Assembly (NCBI GenBank): GCA_938048735.1
Contig: CALIUM010000030.1
Coordinates: 1-39,853, forward strand
Source of the DNA: an uncultured archaeon
Lineage (GTDB): Archaea > Thermoproteota > Bathyarchaeia > TCS64
Direction of reading: 5' to 3'
Length of the DNA stretch: 39,853 nt
The position numbers were made by a program, and so were the translations under genes. The notes under the pieces are model-generated. The model was not told the DNA's origin and made no database searches. It saw only the letters and a program-made list of their open reading frames with translations. This document shows, one piece after another, positions 6,545-14,319 of this stretch; position 1 is the stretch's first letter, and each line of letters starts with the position of its first letter.

Positions 6545-7906
6545 CTATTCACCCGTGAAGGCTACCACTAGGCGGTAGAGGGCCTCGGTTCCGAAGACTA
6601 GGTTCTCTATGGAGATCCTCTCATCCATCCCGTGGGCCATTCTTTGAATCTTCTCAAGAGGCATGTCCGCCTTCAATGGATGGAAGCCATAGCATATTGA
6701 GCCTCTTCTCCTCAGGTGCCGAGAGTCGGTGCCTCCAGTAGACATGAAGGGGACCACGGAGCTGTTCGGCACGAGTTCCTCTAAGGTCTCCTTGATTTTA
6801 TTGAATAGTGGGGTATCGATGGGGGATTCTGAGGGCTCATCCAAATGAATTGGTTCTATCTCAAGCCTGTCGATATCGCCTAGGATGCCCTTGATCTCTC
6901 TCATGAGGCCTTCGCTTGATTGGCCTGGTATGGTCCTACAGTCGAGGATAGCCTCGCATTCGGATGGTATGATGTTCTCCTTCACCCCTCCCCTTATGAT
7001 TGTAGGTGTTATCGTGGTTCTCAGCATCGCCCTGAGGCCCTCCGCGATGCCAGGTTCCCTTCTCTTCATCAGGTCCAGGATATGGTCGGCCAGTATTGGG
7101 TTAAAGAGGAGGCCCGTCAGAATCCGTTGATGTAGCCCCATTTTTGACGCCACCTCATTAATGAACCTCCTAACAGTCGGGGTGGCCTTTATCCTCGACC
7201 TGTGCCTTCCGATCCTGTTTACTGCCTCAGCCATGCGGAGGACTGCATTATCCGCGGCTCCGGGCATTGAGCCGTGGCCTGGTCTTCCTCTAGCCTTGAT
7301 CCTAATCCAGTTGACGCCCTTCTCCGCTACCTGAACGGTGAATATATGTCGCCCTCTTATCGGGATGGAGTATCCTCCCCCCTCGTTTATCACGTAGTCG
7401 GCCTTGATGCTCTCTGGGTGTTTCTCTAGAAGCCATCTAACCCCAGCCTCTCCACCCATCTCCTCGTCGGCCGTCGCTGCAAGGATTACATCCCCCTTTA
7501 ACCTTAGACCACTCCTCTTCAGAAGTCTCATCACCATCACCTCTTGGGCCACCATAGACTTCATATCGAGGGCCCCCCTCCCCCAGACATATCCCTCTCT
7601 GACAACCCCAGAGAAGGGGTCTACGCTCCACTCCTCTGGATTCGCGGCCACGACACCTAGGTGAGACAACAGCAGTAGGCTCGGCCCCCGCCCGGATCCC
7701 TTTAAACGTGTTATCAGGTTTCCCCTGCCAAGTGCAGATTCGAGAACCACACATTCAAAATCTTCCTCTTCTAAGATTCCGGCCAGATATTTAGCGGCCT
7801 CTGCCTCATTCCCCGGCGGATTGGTGGTATCTATCCTTATCAAATCTTGAAGGAGGGTTATAACCTCATTTCGTACATCTAGTGATCGAGTAGCCATGCT
7901 GTTCAT
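6545..7906 (-). CDS. M20-family metallopeptidase/deacylase (ArgE/DapE/carboxypeptidase type), missing one active-site Asp
   Basis: The fold is clear: 'LIRIDTTNPPGNE' near the N-terminus, 'GRGALDMKS', 'ATADEEMGGEAG' (the Glu-Glu pair), 'VINEGG' and 'STGGTDSRHL' (the late His). These supply zinc ligands in M20 enzymes, which hydrolyse N-acyl amino acids or peptides in the cytoplasm. The first metal motif, normally H-x-D, reads 'SHLGVV': the Asp is Gly (GGT at 7657-7655), a change reachable by one base from GAT. That Asp normally orients a zinc-binding His, so activity may be lost or altered. ATG 7906 is chosen; 7942 and 7897 are also in frame, and TATA-like sequence (TTTATAA near 7935-7941) favours the later starts. 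Confidence 0.88.
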   Translation of the reverse strand: MNSMATRSLDVRNEVITLLQDLIRIDTTNPPGNEAEAAKYLAGILEEEDFECVVLESALGRGNLITRLKGSGRGPSLLLLSHLGVVAANPEEWSVDPFSGVVREGYVWGRGALDMKSMVAQEVMVMRLLKRSGLRLKGDVILAATADEEMGGEAGVRWLLEKHPESIKADYVINEGGGYSIPIRGRHIFTVQVAEKGVNWIRIKARGRPGHGSMPGAADNAVLRMAEAVNRIGRHRSRIKATPTVRRFINEVASKMGLHQRILTGLLFNPILADHILDLMKRREPGIAEGLRAMLRTTITPTIIRGGVKENIIPSECEAILDCRTIPGQSSEGLMREIKGILGDIDRLEIEPIHLDEPSESPIDTPLFNKIKETLEELVPNSSVVPFMSTGGTDSRHLRRRGSICYGFHPLKADMPLEKIQRMAHGMDERISIENLVFGTEALYRLVVAFTGE

Positions 7907-8205
7907 ATATAATAAGCGTTTATCAACGCTCCTTATAAACATCTAAACCAAGAGGCTCAACGAGCATTATCTCACCTTCACCATATTATTGATTCTCCCA
8001 ATTATCTGGGGTTTGATCTGGAAATGCGAGGATCATATAACTAGGAGGTTCTTAATTTGTTTTTCATCATTATATTGGAAGTGAGCTGAAGGTATTCCTT
8101 GCTTTTTCTTCATACGATTCTGCATTGATGATCACGCAAATCACGGTGACATCCACATTAGAAGAGATAGTTAACTCCTTAAGACTATTATACTTTATAA
8201 GCCAG

Positions 8206-8876
8206 CTACCCATTCAATACCTTACTTTTGAATACGTATTTGAAGGGTTTATTGATTGATTTACAACTACAACTAAGGCTATAAAAATTATTATCATAGA
8301 CAGCATTGATGGATCTTTTTTCATTTATACCACCCAAAGGCATACCATAAATTAGATTAACGCCGTTCACCTCATCATCAGTTGTAATGTAGATGCCATA
8401 AGTATCGTTAGGAAGTATACGCATTCATTAAGAAAGCTCCAGATTCGTGGGCTAAGCCCAATAGGTGACCGAACTCGTGAGCTATTACAGATCTCCTTTT
8501 ATTGGATCCATATCCACCTAGATAATCATCATTTAGCCATATATCGGCGGCCGTATATGTTGGTCAGTCGGGGCCGGGAGATAATTCACAATATCCTTCC
8601 CAAGCCTTGTTGGTTGTTTATGGATATGAACTAAAGGGTGTTCAGGATAAGGATACTCATATATATTCGGTATTGTGGACTGAGTACTCCAATCATTAGC
8701 TGAAGTTGAAACCTCCGTATAGCTAGTCCAATCATAGTAATAAAGAGACTCGGCCTCATCATTAGACCATTTTCCGCCCAGTAGTTCGTAAGCAAATGCT
8801 GGAAACATTAGTGATAACAGAAAAAAGATGAAGCTATAATCCCAATAGCCATGTTAGATAATACTTTAGATAACAT
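8206..8876 (-). pseudogene. Broken secreted matrixin-like zinc metalloprotease
   Basis: Three reading frames must be joined to recover the protein. ATG 8876 begins a signal peptide ('MLSKVLSNMAIGIIASSFF'), which continues in another frame after a run of six A/T at 8821-8826 as 'LLSLMFPAFAYELLGGKW'. A second shift lies at about 8568-8574, after 'NYLPAPTD', with the frame resuming at 'PTYTAADIWLNDDYLGGYG'. The catalytic helix 'VIAHEFGHLLGLAHESG' (about 8489-8439) is the complete H-E-x-x-H-x-x-G-x-x-H of matrixins (M10-like). A third shift lies near 8411, before 'NDTYGIYITTDDEVNGVNLIYG', the usual last helix. Three lesions over 670 bases suggest a true pseudogene, although at least one is at a homopolymer. 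Confidence 0.78.
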
Positions 8877-8945
8877 CAGGCCTTTTGGAATTCTTAATGT
8901 GGAGGGGATAACGCTTGCTAGGATAGGGGATGGGGTTTAGCGTAT

Positions 8946-8995
8946 ATAGTAAGACAGTATTATAGTAAGACTTAATTTATTTGATTAAGTAAGAT
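8946..8995 (+). promoter_or_regulatory. Repeated AGTAAGA elements and inverted repeat before the antitoxin
   Basis: AGTAAGA occurs three times, at 8948-8954, 8964-8970 and 8988-8994; the first two sit in a perfect 10-base direct repeat (ATAGTAAGAC). CTTAAT (8971-8976) and ATTAAG (8984-8989) form an inverted repeat in the same stretch. It ends 8 bases before the AbrB-type antitoxin start. Such antitoxins usually repress their own promoter, so this is the likely operator region. Confidence 0.5.
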
Positions 8996-9002
8996 GATAC
9001 CT

Positions 9003-9281
9003 ATGACGGAGGTTGCCGAGCGTAGGGTAAGGGTTTCTTCAAAGGGGCAGATAGTTATTCCCTTGGAGATTAGGAAGAGGTATTGATATGAGAAAGGCAC
9101 CGAGCTGATAATCACTCCCTTGAATGAGAACAGGATCTTGTTGGAGAGGGTGCCTAAGCTCTCGGAGCTCTTCGGCTTCCTTGGAGATGCTGAAGCCTCA
9201 AGGGCTCTATTAATGGAGATAAAGAGGGAGGCCCAAACAGAGAGGGAGAGACTTGAAGAACTGGGAAAAGAGATCGTCTAG
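9003..9281 (+). pseudogene. AbrB/VapB-type antitoxin with an internal TGA
   Basis: The frame encodes 'RRVRVSSKGQIVIPLEIRKRY', the swapped-hairpin DNA-binding domain of AbrB/VapB antitoxins. An in-frame TGA at 9084-9086 follows, where relatives have Gly ('KRYGIEKG' expected), and the frame then continues normally ('YEKGTELIITPLNENRILLERV') to the stop at 9281, about 92 codons in total. A single G-to-T change (GGA to TGA) accounts for it. Its toxin begins within or just after the last codons. With the stop in place only a 27-residue peptide would be made, enough for a partial DNA-binding domain but without the toxin-neutralising tail. Confidence 0.78.
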
Positions 9282-9288
9282 AAGGCTT

Positions 9289-9730
9289 GTGTTTGACGCT
9301 GGGCCTTTCATCCTCTTATTCACGAATGAGAAGGGTTCAGATCTAGCACGAGAGGCCATTAAATTACATGGAGAGGGGGGAGGTTGAAGTTTTCATACAC
9401 CCAAACAACCTAGCTGAAGCCTATAGAGTGATCTATGAGATGATGAGAGAAAAACCGGAACTGTTGACTAGAGATGTGGAGCCTGAGATGGTGATAAGGT
9501 CAGCCCATGCAACCCTCAAAGTGATCCAAGATGAGAGGACAACTGTGAATCTAGGCATACTTAAGTTAAAGTACAGAGATAAACCCTGGGGTGATCTATC
9601 CTCAGCCGCTCTAGCAATGCGCCTCTCCGATAGAACAAGGACACCTGTAGTGATGCTAGACCAAGAGGAACACTTTGAGGATCTAAAAGAGGTTGAGGCG
9701 ATTAAAATCTCCAACTTGAAGCTTAAATGA
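9289..9730 (+). pseudogene. VapC-type PIN-domain toxin, frameshifted at a G run
   Basis: The N-terminal frame (GTG 9289, or TTG 9253) reads 'VFDAGPFILLFTNEKGSDLA', which is strand 1 of a PIN domain with its first catalytic Asp. A second frame from 9368 reads 'VEVFIHPNNLAEAYRVIYEM', with the conserved Glu helix, then 'KPWGDLSSAALAMRLSDRTRTPVVMLD' with the later acidic residues. The frames meet if the six-G run at 9375-9380 were five. PIN toxins are ribonucleases that cleave tRNA, rRNA or mRNA; a paired antitoxin lies directly upstream. Both genes of the pair are interrupted, consistent with a disarmed module or with sequence errors. Confidence 0.78.
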
Positions 9731-9927
9731 ATGAGTACCCCTGCAATTGGTATGACTACTCACAAACAAAATTTCAAAAATTTTTTGACTTGCCTTTCCT
9801 CTATAAAAGTTTGTTTAAAAAGGGATCTCCTCCTTGCCCTCGGAAAATTTCCTATATGTTTTGATAACATCCCAGTTTGGGTTAAGGTTTAAGTTAGGGG
9901 AAGGAGGGCTTCTAGGAGGCTTGAGAG

Positions 9928-11088
9928 TTGAACAGGAGCACCCTAATCCTCTTGGCTCTTGGGGCCGCCCACTCTCTAAACCACTCCCTCTTCCTGGTTC
10001 TCCCCCCTCTCCTGAGTGATATATCCAGAGACCTAGGTGCCTCCCTTCAGTCCATGGGCCTGGTCTCGACGTTGGCATTCCTGCTCTACGGGGCGGGGGC
10101 GCTGGTCGGTGGGCCCCTCTCAGACCGTCTCGGGGGGGTTAGGGTCTCGATGCTAAGCCTAGCCCTGTCGGGCGGCTCGGCCCTCCTATTTCTACTCGCT
10201 AGAGACCTCCTAACCTTCGGGGTTGGGTTGACCCTGATGGCCTTCTGGGCTAGCTTCTACCACCCAACCTCTAACAACCTCATCTCGAGCCTATTCACGG
10301 AGAGGATGGCTGAGGCCATGGGGATCCACGGCGCGGCCGGCAGCATAGGGCAGATCCTCACACCCACAGCCGCCTACATGATAGGGGTCTTCCTTGACTG
10401 GCGCCTGGCATACGCCATCTTCGGAGCCCTCTCCATCCTATCAGCCCTCACGTTGAAGCGGATACCCGAGGGGGATGGCGGCATTAAACATAACGGGCCC
10501 TTTCATCCTCTGAGGCTGTTTAAGGCCCCAAACCTTCGGATCCTGCTGCTATACAATGTCCTAGTCGGACTTTTCTACAGGGGGGTTGAGCTCTTCTTCC
10601 CAACCTTCCTCAGCCTGAATAGAGGCTTCTCGGGGGGCCTAGCCGCCCTCTCCACATCCCTCATCCTCCTCTTCGGGGTTCTAGGCCAGTATCTCGGTGG
10701 AAGGGGGGCAGACAGGCTTGGGTCTGAGCACGTCATATTCATCTCCTCAAACGCGGTTCTGGCGGGAATGCTGATATTGCTGCTCTCGCCCATGAACATC
10801 GCCGGGGTGATGAGCTTCGTAATCCTCTTCGGAGCCGGCTACTATGCCCACCAGCCCGCCATGACCTCCCTAATGGGCGTTGTCTCCCCAAGAGAGCTTA
10901 GGGGAACCGCATACGGGATCATGTTCTTCTTCACCTTCGGGTTAGGCTCCGTCTCGACAACCATCGTCGGATACCTGGCGGAGAGGTACAACCTCGAGCT
11001 GGCCTTCTGGTTCATGACCCTCATCGCAACTATAACCCTCGCAACATCTTTAGCAATACTGAGGATCAGAAAGGGAGATAAAAGGTGA
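9928..11088 (+). CDS. MFS transporter, fosmidomycin-resistance-like
   Basis: The protein of 386 residues has about 12 hydrophobic segments and the MFS signature loop 'GGPLSDRLGG' between helices 2 and 3, with a second 'GQYLGGRGADRLG' loop in the C-terminal half. 'FWASFYHPTSNNLISSLF' and 'AMGIHGAAGSIGQILTPT' resemble the fosmidomycin-resistance (Fsr) subgroup of drug and small-molecule exporters. The start is TTG 9928, with AGGAGG upstream at 9915-9920. It stands alone before tRNA-Arg. The substrate is unknown. Confidence 0.85.
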   Translation: MNRSTLILLALGAAHSLNHSLFLVLPPLLSDISRDLGASLQSMGLVSTLAFLLYGAGALVGGPLSDRLGGVRVSMLSLALSGGSALLFLLARDLLTFGVGLTLMAFWASFYHPTSNNLISSLFTERMAEAMGIHGAAGSIGQILTPTAAYMIGVFLDWRLAYAIFGALSILSALTLKRIPEGDGGIKHNGPFHPLRLFKAPNLRILLLYNVLVGLFYRGVELFFPTFLSLNRGFSGGLAALSTSLILLFGVLGQYLGGRGADRLGSEHVIFISSNAVLAGMLILLLSPMNIAGVMSFVILFGAGYYAHQPAMTSLMGVVSPRELRGTAYGIMFFFTFGLGSVSTTIVGYLAERYNLELAFWFMTLIATITLATSLAILRIRKGDKR

Positions 11089-11159
11089 ACCGCCGGGGGA
11101 ACAAGCCAAAATCCTTCAGCCTCGAAAACCTATTTATCCAGAATTCGAACATCTTAAAT

Positions 11160-11237
11160 GGGCTCGTGGTCTAGCTAGGATAAGACATCAGCCTGCGGAG
11201 CTGGTGATCGTGGGTTCGAGTCCCACCGAGCCCGCCA
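11160..11237 (+). tRNA. tRNA-Arg (anticodon GCG), CCA encoded
   Basis: The cloverleaf folds fully by eye. The acceptor stem is GGGCTCG (11160-11166) with CGAGCCC (11227-11233), the D stem GTCT/AGAC, the anticodon stem TCAGC/GCTGG with loop CTGCGGA (anticodon GCG, reading CGC), and the T stem GTGGG/CCCAC with loop TTCGAGT. Discriminator G is at 11234 and CCA is encoded at 11235-11237. There is no intron. The remnant of an MFS gene begins 30 bases downstream. Confidence 0.96.
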
Positions 11238-11266
11238 CTTAAGATTTTTCTTATACAATTAAGTGG

Positions 11267-11881
11267 ATGCCTAGACCTTTGAAAGTTCTAGTTATTTTCC
11301 AGATAATTCAGATTCTCTTCAACGACGCCGCATCACCTTTCTGGATCTTATATGCTTCAAATTTCATTGGAATCTCAGCCTCGGAGGGGGGTTCTAATCT
11401 CCCTTATCTCAGGAATCCAGCTCAAACATCCTAGTGGCCTTACCAGCTGGAAGAATAATCGACAAGTATGGGAAGAGGAAGCTGATCGTACCCATGATGC
11501 TTCTAACTCCACTTCTTTTAATTCCCTGGCATTCTTATGTGCTATGGGATCTAGCAGTGTTGGTTGTAGCGATGGGGACGGTTAACGCATTCCTGATGCC
11601 TGGATTCCAATCTATCGTAGCCGACTACACTCCTAGAGGCTACCGGAGTGGGGTGACATCCGCGATCGGCGGCGGACGATTCATTATTGATATCAGAAGG
11701 GCAAGAGCGAGGGGGTAGGCATGCTCCTTTTCATCCCTGCTTCATCAGCATTTATAGCTTGGAGGAGGTGCTTTATTCGTTATCTAGACACCTCCCATTC
11801 CAAGTCATGAGCATTGGAATAGGTTTAGGGGCCATATGGATCATATTACAGATAGGCGAGCCGGAGACATTACGAGAGTAA
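11267..11881 (+). pseudogene. Degraded MFS transporter remnant
   Basis: Pieces in several frames make up part of an MFS transporter. They are 'VLVIFQIIQILFNDAASPFWIL' from ATG 11267, 'LISLISGIQ' after a shift near 11390, 'ALPAGRIIDKYGKRKLIVPMM' after a second shift near 11430, 'FQSIVADYTPRGYRSG' up to about 11690, then 'GMLLFIPASS' and 'MSIGIGLGAIWIILQIGEPETLRE' after further shifts. The loop 'PAGRIIDKYGKRK' is the MFS helix 2-3 signature. With at least four frameshifts and a length of about half a transporter, a true wreck is far more likely than sequencing error. Confidence 0.8.
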
Positions 11882-12147
11882 AATATAATGCAATGCATAC
11901 ATAAATGCAGAGATGAAGTATGAAGACAAGTAATAGAAGATATTAAATTGAGATTGGAGATATTAGGCGTTTTATTATTAAATGTTTTAGATAGTTATTC
12001 AGAGCGGACATTAGCCTATGAAGATTCAAAAACATCGAGCTCCTCTTTTTGGTGGGAGAAAGAGAAAATTTATAAAATCTTATTGTTGAAATGTTTCCCT
12101 TCAATTTGCGAAAATGTTTTTCCCTCAAACACCTATCCCTTATAGAG

Positions 12148-12699
12148 TTGAGGGTTTTAATCCTTTCCATCGGATCCGTTGAATCGAGGGTACTGGAGGC
12201 TCTTAAGCTTAGGCTCCCAGCGTTCCTTCCCCTCGAAGAGGTCACCATCTCGGGGAATGTCTTAAAGGTTCCCGAGGACGCGTACGACCCCATAAGAAGA
12301 CAGTACCGATCCTCTAGGATGCTATCCATGATCTCCGACTACAGACCACCCGTTGATGATGAGAGGGTGCTAGGGGTCACCGGTGTGGACCTATATGCTC
12401 CGGGACTAAACTTCGTATTCGGAGAGGCTTTAAGCTTTAGGGGGCCCGCCATCATATCGACCTATAGGCTCAGGCCGGAATATTACGGGATGCCCACCGA
12501 TGAGGGGTTATTCCTAGAGAGGGTTCTTAAGGAGGCCGTCCATGAGCTTGGCCACGCCCTGGGCCTAGGCCACTGTAAAAACCATAGATGCGTCATGTTC
12601 TTCTCGAATAGCATTCTGGATACCGATAGGAAAGGTATGCAGCTCTGTGGGTTGTGCCACGCCAAGGTTCTGGAAAACTTAAAGGGCGGTATTTTCTAG
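12148..12699 (+). CDS. amzA: Archaemetzincin, zinc metalloprotease
   Basis: From TTG 12148 the protein has 183 residues and carries the archaemetzincin signature. 'HELGHALGLGHC' (residues 132-143) gives the H-E-x-x-H-x-x-G-x-x-H zinc motif with the following Cys143. Cys148 ('HRCVMFF', with the Met of the turn) and Cys167/Cys170 ('CGLC') form the extra structural zinc site of this family. The N-terminal 'GVTGVDLYAPGLNFVFGEA' is also typical. It is presumed cytosolic, since no signal peptide is visible; substrates are unknown in archaea. The upstream extension of the open frame has no family similarity, so the TTG is preferred. A DNA glycosylase gene follows after 12 bases, probably in the same transcript. 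Confidence 0.9.
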   Translation: MRVLILSIGSVESRVLEALKLRLPAFLPLEEVTISGNVLKVPEDAYDPIRRQYRSSRMLSMISDYRPPVDDERVLGVTGVDLYAPGLNFVFGEALSFRGPAIISTYRLRPEYYGMPTDEGLFLERVLKEAVHELGHALGLGHCKNHRCVMFFSNSILDTDRKGMQLCGLCHAKVLENLKGGIF

Positions 12700-12711
12700 G
12701 GTTTTTACGAT

Positions 12712-13345
12712 TTGGATAAAATGGGAGAGGAGGGGCTGAAGGATCTGATCTTGAGGATCAGGAGTTATGCTGATGAGCTTGGCCTAGACCTTTCCAGGCC
12801 TGAGGATAGGTTCAAGTGGTTTCTGGCCTCAATGCTCTTCGCTAAAAGGATATCGGCTGAGATAGCGAGGAGAACCTACAGGCGTTTCGAGGAGGAGGGG
12901 TTGACAACCCCTGAGGCGATAATTGAGGCTGGATGGGGGATAGGCTCGTGGAGGTGCTGGACTCAGGCGGATATGTCAGATACGACTTCTCCACGGCCTC
13001 CAACCTCCTGGAGGCGATGAGCAAGCTCGTCAATGAGTACGGCGACCTAGAGAAGCTCCATGAGGCCTCAGCCAACCCTAAGGATCTGGAGAGGAGGCTG
13101 ATGGGGTTCAAGGGTATAGGGTCCGTAGGGGCGAATATATTTCTCAGGGAGTTGAGGGGATTTGGATGAAGGCTGATCCAGAACCTTCAAGGATAGCCTC
13201 GGAGGTAGCCCATAGACTTGGGATCCAGGGCGTCAAACAGAATGAATCTGCCCTGGTCAGGATCGGATTAGAATATTGCAGGAAGAGGGGATGTGGCCGA
13301 TGCCCCTTTGATGGCTATTGTAAGAAGCTGGAGATTAAAAGATGA
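12712..13345 (+). pseudogene. HhH-GPD DNA glycosylase (endonuclease III-like), two G-run frameshifts
   Basis: Three consecutive frames form one protein of about 211 residues. The N-terminal helices ('DRFKWFLASMLFAKRISAEIARRTYRRF') run to about 12933, where the frame breaks at a five-G run; a sixth G would continue into 'DRLVEVLDSGGYVRYDF'. The helix-hairpin-helix is 'GFKGIGSVGANIFLREL', then the frame breaks again at GGGG (13156-13159); a fifth G gives 'LRGIWMKADPEPS', placing an Asp where the superfamily has its catalytic one. The tail holds Cys in C-x4-C-x2-C-x5-C order, near the Fe-S loop of EndoIII. Both lesions are one-G losses in homopolymers, so the true gene may be intact. The likely role is base excision repair. 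Confidence 0.75.
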
Positions 13346-13719
13346 GGAGAATAACTCTCCCAATGGATCCAGAAAATATCTGTAAATCTTATTTTATATT
13401 GTCTTTATAGACATTAATTTCATCAAAATTTTAATGGTGGACCTTGATCAGTTATAACCTTTAGGCAAGATGTGTTTCAATAATCGTCAGCGATAAATTG
13501 TTTTTTATGTGATATGATGAAAGAGGGAAGATTTTTCTCATCTGAATATTAGAAAAATCATGTGAAAATAGGAAAGAGCTCAAAATTAAATAGTTATTGG
13601 ATATGTAACATCATTAAGCCCATGTCTTCCAATAGGATCGAGTGTAAAGACGAGGATCCCGAAACCCTTATTTCTTAAGCCTTTTTATACTCTGGGCACC
13701 TCTCCTTGGTTGGCGTGGA
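13346..13719. other. AT-rich intergenic stretch, 374 bases
   Basis: No coding frame longer than a dozen codons has convincing composition here, and I saw no tRNA fold. The stretch is clearly AT-rich in its first 270 bases. A TATA-like 'CTTTTTATACTC' at about 13680-13691 lies about 30 bases before the dCTP deaminase-like start at 13720 and is its probable promoter. Confidence 0.5.
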
Positions 13720-14235
13720 ATGCTGAGCTCAAAGGTGATAAGGGAACTCGTTGAGAAGGGGGAGCTTATAACAGGGTATATAGATCTAGACCTGCAGATT
13801 CAACCCTGCGGCTTCGACCTCTCCCTTGGAAGTGTTGAGGCCTTCTTGGACTCGGGGAGTGTCGACTTCAGCAACTTGGAGCGTAAGCTTCCCTCCACCA
13901 GGCCCTTAGAGCCCGACTCTGGGGGCTGGTTCGATCTCTCTATGGGTTCATACCTCGTGGTCTACAATGAGGTGGTTAAACTGCCCCTGGATATCGCCGC
14001 TATAGCCAGGCCTAGGTCCACCCTATTGAGGTGTGGGGCGACCGTGGAGACGGCGGTCTGGGATCCGGGATATCATGGTAGGAGCAGCTCCCTGCTCGTA
14101 GTCCTAAACCCTAAGGGGATTAGGTTGAGAAAGGATGCCCGAATAGCCCAGCTCATCTTTCTCAAGGTAGAGGGAGCGGAGAAGGGTTATAGAGGGATCT
14201 ACCAGATGGAGCGCCTAGAAGAAGATAAGCAATAA
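13720..14235 (+). CDS. dCTP deaminase / dUTPase family protein
   Basis: The 171-residue protein belongs to the trimeric DCD-DUT family, which controls dUTP/dCTP levels and keeps uracil out of DNA. It shows 'QPCGFDLSLGSVE', 'GSYLVVYNEVVKLP', the 'ARPRSTLLRCG' strand, and 'ETAVWDPGYHGRSSSLLVVLNP' with Glu110. That Glu is the proton-handling residue of archaeal deaminase/dUTPase members. The Arg-Ser pair (99-100) contacts the triphosphate in this family. Whether the enzyme deaminates dCTP, hydrolyses dUTP, or both cannot be decided by reading. ArgH follows 84 bases later with its own TATA-like element. Confidence 0.88.
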   Translation: MLSSKVIRELVEKGELITGYIDLDLQIQPCGFDLSLGSVEAFLDSGSVDFSNLERKLPSTRPLEPDSGGWFDLSMGSYLVVYNEVVKLPLDIAAIARPRSTLLRCGATVETAVWDPGYHGRSSSLLVVLNPKGIRLRKDARIAQLIFLKVEGAEKGYRGIYQMERLEEDKQ

Positions 14236-14258
14236 GACTTGCATAAAAAAGAGGCGTA

Positions 14259-14319
14259 GATTAAATATACAGTGATTTAAATGTTGGATCTTGAGTTGAG
14301 GGTTTGGATGGTGGTCTAG
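14259..14319 (+). promoter_or_regulatory. Promoter and ribosome binding site of argH
   Basis: An A/T-rich box (TTAAATATAC, about 14262-14271) lies about 50 bases before the start. GGATGGTGG at 14305-14313 is a Shine-Dalgarno-like sequence six bases ahead of TTG 14320. A TAG immediately precedes the TTG in frame, so translation cannot start earlier; this fixes the non-ATG start. Confidence 0.55.

Noticed and set aside
9084-9086. In-frame TGA in the antitoxin as a selenocysteine codon
   Set aside because: Relatives have Gly here, the product is a small DNA-binding protein, and no Sec-insertion element was seen; a simple GGA-to-TGA change is enough.
9751-9763. ATGACTACTCAC shared with the region near 17870
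   Set aside because: Twelve bases in two copies, one inside non-coding DNA and one between genes, is weak evidence and shows no further similarity around it.
13516-13551. Short ATG frame in the 13.4-13.7 kb gap
   Set aside because: Only 11 codons, AT-rich, no ribosome binding site and no similarity to a known peptide.
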